Below are positions 13,395 through 16,841 of a DNA stretch of 16,841 bases, piece after piece. The DNA is taken from NCBI GenBank assembly GCA_945872325.1, contig CAMBZY010000013.1, positions 1 through 16,841 on the forward strand. The letters are read 5' to 3'. The position numbers and the translations under genes are program-made. The notes beneath the pieces were generated by a model that was given only the letters and a program-made list of their open reading frames with translations, was not told where the DNA came from and ran no database searches. The stretch comes from Candidatus Kuenenia stuttgartensis (GTDB lineage: Bacteria > Planctomycetota > Planctomycetia > Isosphaerales > Isosphaeraceae). Numbering within the stretch: the first letter of the stretch is position 1; each line of letters starts with the position of its first letter.

Positions 13395-14306
13395 TCAATC
13401 TTCCTCAAAGAAGTCGTTGGAAACCTCTTTCAGCTCATAGGTTTTCTTGACGGAAACGCCGAGATTGTGATCGATCATGAGTTCTGTGAGTTCATCACCA
13501 TCAATCAGAACTACTTTTTTACCTTCGATTTTCTCTACAAAATCCTCGGCTTCTCGACTAAACTTAGAAGTGGTCAGGATAACGCCTTTTTTCGCTCGTA
13601 TATAATCCATACTACCCACAAAACCTTGAACAATTGGACGACCGACAGTTGTATCCCATCGCTTCGCTTGAATTGAGACCACGTCAAGTCCTAATTTATC
13701 CTGATTGATAATGCCATCGATTCCCCCGTCATTAGAAAGCTGTGTAACCTCGCCCTTGCCAGCGATACCTCCATAGCCCATTCGAATGAGCAAATCGACA
13801 ACAATGCGCTCGAAATAACCCGGCGTACAAATTTTCAGACGACTCAACAATTCAATTTTTGTGGACTGCCTGGATTGTTCATAAGCGAATTCAATTTGCT
13901 CCTGTGGTGTCAGGACCGTCATAACTTCTGACAGGTTAGAGACAGTTTCCACTGTCTTAATTGCTTTATTCTTAAATTCCAGAAACGAGTTATATTTCTC
14001 AAGATCTTTTGAACAAATAGGTCCCCGATGAGATTTCAATAGTTTCACTCCACTTTGTGATATTCGAACCACTCCCCTACCTACACTCTCTAAAAGTCCA
14101 GCATATTTCAGATAAGTCCTTGCCCATCCGACCCTATTAAAGAAAATAGCTTGCTGACCACTTGGTAAAAGCTGCTCTCGCTCATCATTTGATAACTGAA
14201 ATTGATCTGCCAACCCCTGAACAATCGACTTCATCAAATGCTGCTGACCATCTTTGATGAAATCAAGGAACGGTCGCATCAATGATTGAAACCCTGGTAT
14301 TGCCAT
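13395..14306 (-). CDS. mrr: Mrr-type restriction endonuclease
   Basis: The ATG at 14306 gives 303 residues, beginning MAIPGFQSLMRPFLDFI, as in known Mrr proteins; a TTG seven codons upstream is a less likely start. An N-terminal winged-helix DNA-binding domain covers about 1-95 (LLPSGQQAIFFNRVGWAR, YLKYAGLLESVGRGVVRISQ, SGVKLL). The catalytic domain covers about 155-290: PGYFERIVVDLLIRMGYGG, then NDGGIDGIINQDKLGLD and IQAKRWDTTVGRP. This supplies the D...QxK nuclease motif (about D197, Q213, K215). Mrr cuts methylated DNA (type IV restriction), a cytoplasmic defence against foreign modified DNA. The gene converges on the PIN toxin with a 20-base gap and has AT-rich composition, consistent with an acquired defence cassette. 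No methyltransferase is nearby, as expected for type IV. Confidence 0.9.
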   Translation of the reverse strand: MAIPGFQSLMRPFLDFIKDGQQHLMKSIVQGLADQFQLSNDEREQLLPSGQQAIFFNRVGWARTYLKYAGLLESVGRGVVRISQSGVKLLKSHRGPICSKDLEKYNSFLEFKNKAIKTVETVSNLSEVMTVLTPQEQIEFAYEQSRQSTKIELLSRLKICTPGYFERIVVDLLIRMGYGGIAGKGEVTQLSNDGGIDGIINQDKLGLDVVSIQAKRWDTTVGRPIVQGFVGSMDYIRAKKGVILTTSKFSREAEDFVEKIEGKKVVLIDGDELTELMIDHNLGVSVKKTYELKEVSNDFFEED

Positions 14307-14512
14307 ATCTATAGTCAAACCTTTCAATACGAATTCACGAAACGATTCATCACCCTACCCCATAGAATATCATCCTACCGAATAACTACCACAACTAAAC
14401 CATTAAATCGTGAGTTGATTCATGCAAAAACACTTGAATCCCAACCCAAAACCATTCAAAATAGGTCCACTCAAACTCCTCCGCCAATCATCCCCAACAG
14501 GATCAACTCAAA

Positions 14513-15664
14513 ATGAATCGCCGCAACCTGCTTCAACAACTCTCCGCCCTCAGCCTTGGCCTAGCTGGTACATCTCAAATTGCATTGGCTCAGCAAGCGG
14601 CTGAAAAGACCAAACCTTCCGCCAAGAAAAAAATTGCCGCAAAAACCCTTGATCTTGCCTGGCACAATGTCGAAGACTTCGGGCTCGAAGGTCGCGAATG
14701 GTCTGACCTCAAACGACTTCGATATTACGACCGGTTTCCCGCCGAAGTGGAAAAGAATATCCCCGCTCCTGTCTGGAGCCTGAGCCGCGATTCTGCCGGA
14801 ATGATGGCCCGGTTTCAATCCGACAGCACGACCATCGCCGTGCGATATACACTTCGCAACGATCGCCTGGCCATGCCCCACATGCCCGCCACAGGTGCTT
14901 CTGGCACAGACCTTTACGCTCAGGATGACAAAGGCGTCTGGCGATGGGTTTATTGCAGCCAGCCGACCGGAAAAAATGTCGAAACCGTGCTCATCAGTGG
15001 AATTCCAAAACAGAGCCGCGAGTTTCAATTATATCTGCCACTTTATAACGGTATCGAAAAACTCGAAATCGGAACCCTCAAAAACGCCCAATTCCAAGGC
15101 CATTCACCACGCCCGAAGCCTCTCGTATTTTACGGCACATCCATCACCCACGGAGCCAGCGCCAGCCGTCCTGGAATGATTCACACCGCGATTCTGGGGC
15201 GACGTTTGAATCTACCTATTTTAAATCTCGGATTTTCCGGTAATGGCCGCATGGATACAGGCGTTAATGAAATGATGGGCAAACTTGATGCCGCAGCATA
15301 TGTCATCGACTGCCTCCCAAACATGGGCCCTGAACTTGTCACGGAACGCTCCGCTCCGCTCGTTCGGCAATTGCGTGCCGCCCGCCCGGAAACCCCGATT
15401 ATTCTCGTCGAAGATCGCCGAAATACAAATTCATGGATTCTGAAAAGTCGCAATGATTTTCATACAGCCAATCACGCTGCACTTAAAAATGCTTATGATT
15501 CGCTGATCAAATCCGGCGTCAAGAATTTGTATTATATCAACGGCGACAATCTGCTGGGCGATGACAATGACGGAACCGTCGATGCCTCCCACCCAACCGA
15601 CCTCGGCTTCTACCGACAGGCTCTGGAAATGGAACCCGTGATCAAAAAAGCATTAGGGAAGTAA
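14513..15664 (+). CDS. Secreted SGNH/GDSL-like hydrolase with GxDLY domain
   Basis: The 383-residue product has an N-terminal signal (MNRRNLLQQLSALSLGLAGT..., cleaved near ALA at about 24-26). A beta-rich accessory domain (about 45-200) contains ASGTDLYAQDD (129-139), the GxDLY motif that names this domain. The SGNH catalytic domain follows: S210 in FYGTSITHG, the Gly and Asn blocks NLGFSGNG (238-245) and DCLPNMGPE (266-274), and the D/H pair in VDASHPTDLGF (D357, H360). Together these form the complete Ser-Gly-Asn-His set of an esterase; members of this group remove acyl groups from carbohydrates or other esters outside the cell. The ATG has AGGA about eleven bases upstream. It follows the Mrr gene divergently, with a 207-base AT-rich gap in which no other signal was seen. 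Confidence 0.88.
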   Translation: MNRRNLLQQLSALSLGLAGTSQIALAQQAAEKTKPSAKKKIAAKTLDLAWHNVEDFGLEGREWSDLKRLRYYDRFPAEVEKNIPAPVWSLSRDSAGMMARFQSDSTTIAVRYTLRNDRLAMPHMPATGASGTDLYAQDDKGVWRWVYCSQPTGKNVETVLISGIPKQSREFQLYLPLYNGIEKLEIGTLKNAQFQGHSPRPKPLVFYGTSITHGASASRPGMIHTAILGRRLNLPILNLGFSGNGRMDTGVNEMMGKLDAAAYVIDCLPNMGPELVTERSAPLVRQLRAARPETPIILVEDRRNTNSWILKSRNDFHTANHAALKNAYDSLIKSGVKNLYYINGDNLLGDDNDGTVDASHPTDLGFYRQALEMEPVIKKALGK

Positions 15665-15688
15665 CGATTCGTTAAATCGATGATATTA

Positions 15689-15723
15689 AAGCCCGAAACT
15701 CGATTGATTCTTGTTTCGGGCTT
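15689..15723. terminator. Probable bidirectional terminator hairpin
   Basis: AAGCCCGAAAC (15689-15699) pairs perfectly with GTTTCGGGCTT (15713-15723) across a 13-base loop. It stands between the SGNH gene and the converging beta-propeller gene. No long T-run follows on either strand, so it may be weak, but the 11-base perfect stem between convergent genes is best explained as a terminator for both. Confidence 0.6.
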
Positions 15724-15741
15724 GTTTCTCATATCAAACGA

Positions 15742-16725
15742 TCAACGGATCGATCCATCCGGCAAATTCAGGATTTGTGACGAAGCCAGTCCGTTCCCGA
15801 ACGTCTCAAAATTCTCCATCTTCCAGACAACCTGCTTTTCCCGTGTCACCTCAAACAATTGTGGCTGACCAGGCCCTGCATGGCAATTCCCCACAATCAC
15901 ATTCCCATTCGGAAGGGCTGTGACCGTAGTAACCCACGCCAATACGATCCCCTTTAATTCCTTCTGATCAATTTGCCAGACAATCTTGCCTGATTTATCG
16001 ACCTCAAGAACTCGATTATTATTACCTCCACCAATTAAAGTATTGCCATTTTTTAATCGAATTGCACTATAAACTTCCATTCCATGCCCCTCCGGCCCGT
16101 GTCCTTCAGACCTCGGCCTGCCTCCAAGTTCCATTTCATAAGTCCAGATCACCTTTCCTGATCGGTCATATTCGCGAATCTTGCCATCGCCCTCGTGGCA
16201 CACCAGATAGCCTCCATGCTCCATCCTCCTGACCAGTCGAGTGTCCCTGTGCGGATGAGGTCGATCCACCGTCAATTCCATTTCAAATGCAACCTTGCCA
16301 TCCCTGTCCACTTCCACAATTCGCTTGTTACCAGACTCAGCCACCATCACCCGTCCATCCGGTAATGGCTGAAATGCATGAATTTCAATTCCACCCTGAT
16401 ACCCAGGTTTGTGCTTGGCTTCATACGACCAAGCAATCGTCTTGTCAGGCGACACTTCCACAATTTTTGTGCGGCTCACCGGTAGCAGAATATTTCCATT
16501 CTTCAGCAAATGCAAATCATGAGCCTCAGCCTTGTTTGCATATTTCCACTCCACCTTCCCACTCTCATCAATGATCGCCACCGAACCTTTATCAGCACCT
16601 AGAATCCGATAAGGTTTGCGATCATCAGCCGCTTTCAAACTGGTTCCTGAATGGGTGGAATAAATTCCAGCAATCGCACCCGCCCCTGTTTTGATGAAAT
16701 TACGGCGTTTCATATTCGGTTGCAT
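15742..16725 (-). CDS. Tat-exported PQQ-like/NHL-type beta-propeller protein
   Basis: The 327-residue product starts at the ATG of 16725 (GGAGA eight bases upstream), giving MQPNMKRRNFIKTGAGAIAG, a twin-arginine signal. The rest is a series of blade-like repeats alternating a 'seen from the log' strand (LLKNGNILLPVS, LPDGRVMVAESGNKRIVEVD, LKNGNTLIGGGNNNRVLEVD, LPNGNVIVGNC) with 'sGKvvW.y' strands (DESGKVEWKYA, DRSGKVIWTYEM, DKSGKIVWQID). This repeat pattern is that of PQQ-like or arylsulfotransferase-type beta-propellers common in planctomycetes. No enzyme active site is evident, so binding or a structural role is as likely as catalysis. The reading frame ends cleanly near 15742. It has an upstream partner gene 43 bases away on the same strand and converges on the SGNH gene. 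Confidence 0.75.
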   Translation of the reverse strand: MQPNMKRRNFIKTGAGAIAGIYSTHSGTSLKAADDRKPYRILGADKGSVAIIDESGKVEWKYANKAEAHDLHLLKNGNILLPVSRTKIVEVSPDKTIAWSYEAKHKPGYQGGIEIHAFQPLPDGRVMVAESGNKRIVEVDRDGKVAFEMELTVDRPHPHRDTRLVRRMEHGGYLVCHEGDGKIREYDRSGKVIWTYEMELGGRPRSEGHGPEGHGMEVYSAIRLKNGNTLIGGGNNNRVLEVDKSGKIVWQIDQKELKGIVLAWVTTVTALPNGNVIVGNCHAGPGQPQLFEVTREKQVVWKMENFETFGNGLASSQILNLPDGSIR

Positions 16726-16768
16726 CTGCGTGTTCTCCTGTATCTGGTTTTGTCTGGACATGTCGGAA

Positions 16769-16841
16769 CTATCGTTTTCGAGTTTTCTTTGGCTTGGGTT
16801 TATCCTCTGTAAATACGGCTGGATCGTAACCCATAAGCCGC
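16769..16841 (-). CDS. C-terminal end of an unidentified gene (partial)
   Basis: The minus strand at the window edge is open for 23 codons reading RLMGYDPAVFTEDKPKPKKT then RKR and a TAG stop (16769-16771). The lysine/proline-rich, strongly basic tail after a 'GYDPAVF' segment looks like a genuine protein C-terminus. The gene would be transcribed with the beta-propeller gene, which starts 43 bases downstream. Too little is visible to name the family. Confidence 0.45.
   Translation of the reverse strand, partial: RLMGYDPAVFTEDKPKPKKTRKR

Noticed and set aside
14307..14512. Search for a promoter, operator or small RNA between mrr and the SGNH gene
   Set aside because: It is AT-rich and somewhat A/C-skewed but has no clear inverted repeat, consensus promoter or terminator.

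Overview
The window looks like chromosomal DNA of a member of the Planctomycetota. This is inferred from the gene mix rather than from any marker gene: a DUF1501 protein with a twin-arginine-like start, a ceramidase-like secreted hydrolase, a GxDLY-type SGNH hydrolase, a Tat-signal beta-propeller protein, a redoxin/cytochrome/copper-monooxygenase fusion and an IS630-type transposase with a good Shine-Dalgarno. Overall base composition is middling, with an AT-richer patch at about 13.0-14.5 kb. No tRNA, rRNA or CRISPR array was recognised.

Layout. 1-369: the 5' part and outer end of an IS630-family element, cut by the window edge. 403-435 and 4661-4693: two copies of a small stem-loop repeat beside IS-end-like sequences. 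577-4323: two minus-strand secreted amide hydrolases, a penicillin-acylase-family enzyme followed by a ceramidase-like enzyme. 4324-4989: a gene-free stretch with a solo IS630-end sequence, palindromes and a possible decayed reading frame. 4990-5998: a YcxB-like membrane protein and two small putative membrane proteins. 6343-8298: a three-domain secreted redox protein (redoxin, one-heme cytochrome c motif, peptidylglycine-monooxygenase-like copper domain with all six copper ligands). 8543-10097: tandem paralogues of a histidine-box membrane hydroxylase/desaturase-like family. 10112-10738 (minus): a two-TM protein with an NTF2-like tail. 11091-12599: DUF1501 protein, with its ribosome-binding site in the loop of a hairpin and a strong terminator behind it. 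12719-14306: a small defence-type cassette, made of an unusual antitoxin-like gene overlapping a PIN-domain toxin, converging on an Mrr-type restriction endonuclease. 14513-15664: SGNH hydrolase. 15742-16725 (minus): beta-propeller protein. 16769-16841 (minus): C-terminal end of an unidentified upstream gene.

How the genes may work together. Most of the window encodes exported or membrane enzymes acting on lipids, acyl-amides or esters and on redox substrates: two amide hydrolases, one esterase-like SGNH protein, two di-iron-type membrane hydroxylases and a copper monooxygenase-like fusion. The toxin-antitoxin/Mrr cassette is functionally and compositionally distinct and looks like an acquired insertion between housekeeping-type planctomycete genes. 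The most unusual items are the redoxin-cytochrome-copper monooxygenase fusion followed by twin membrane hydroxylases, the non-canonical antitoxin, and the possible IS630-end-bounded hydrolase pair.
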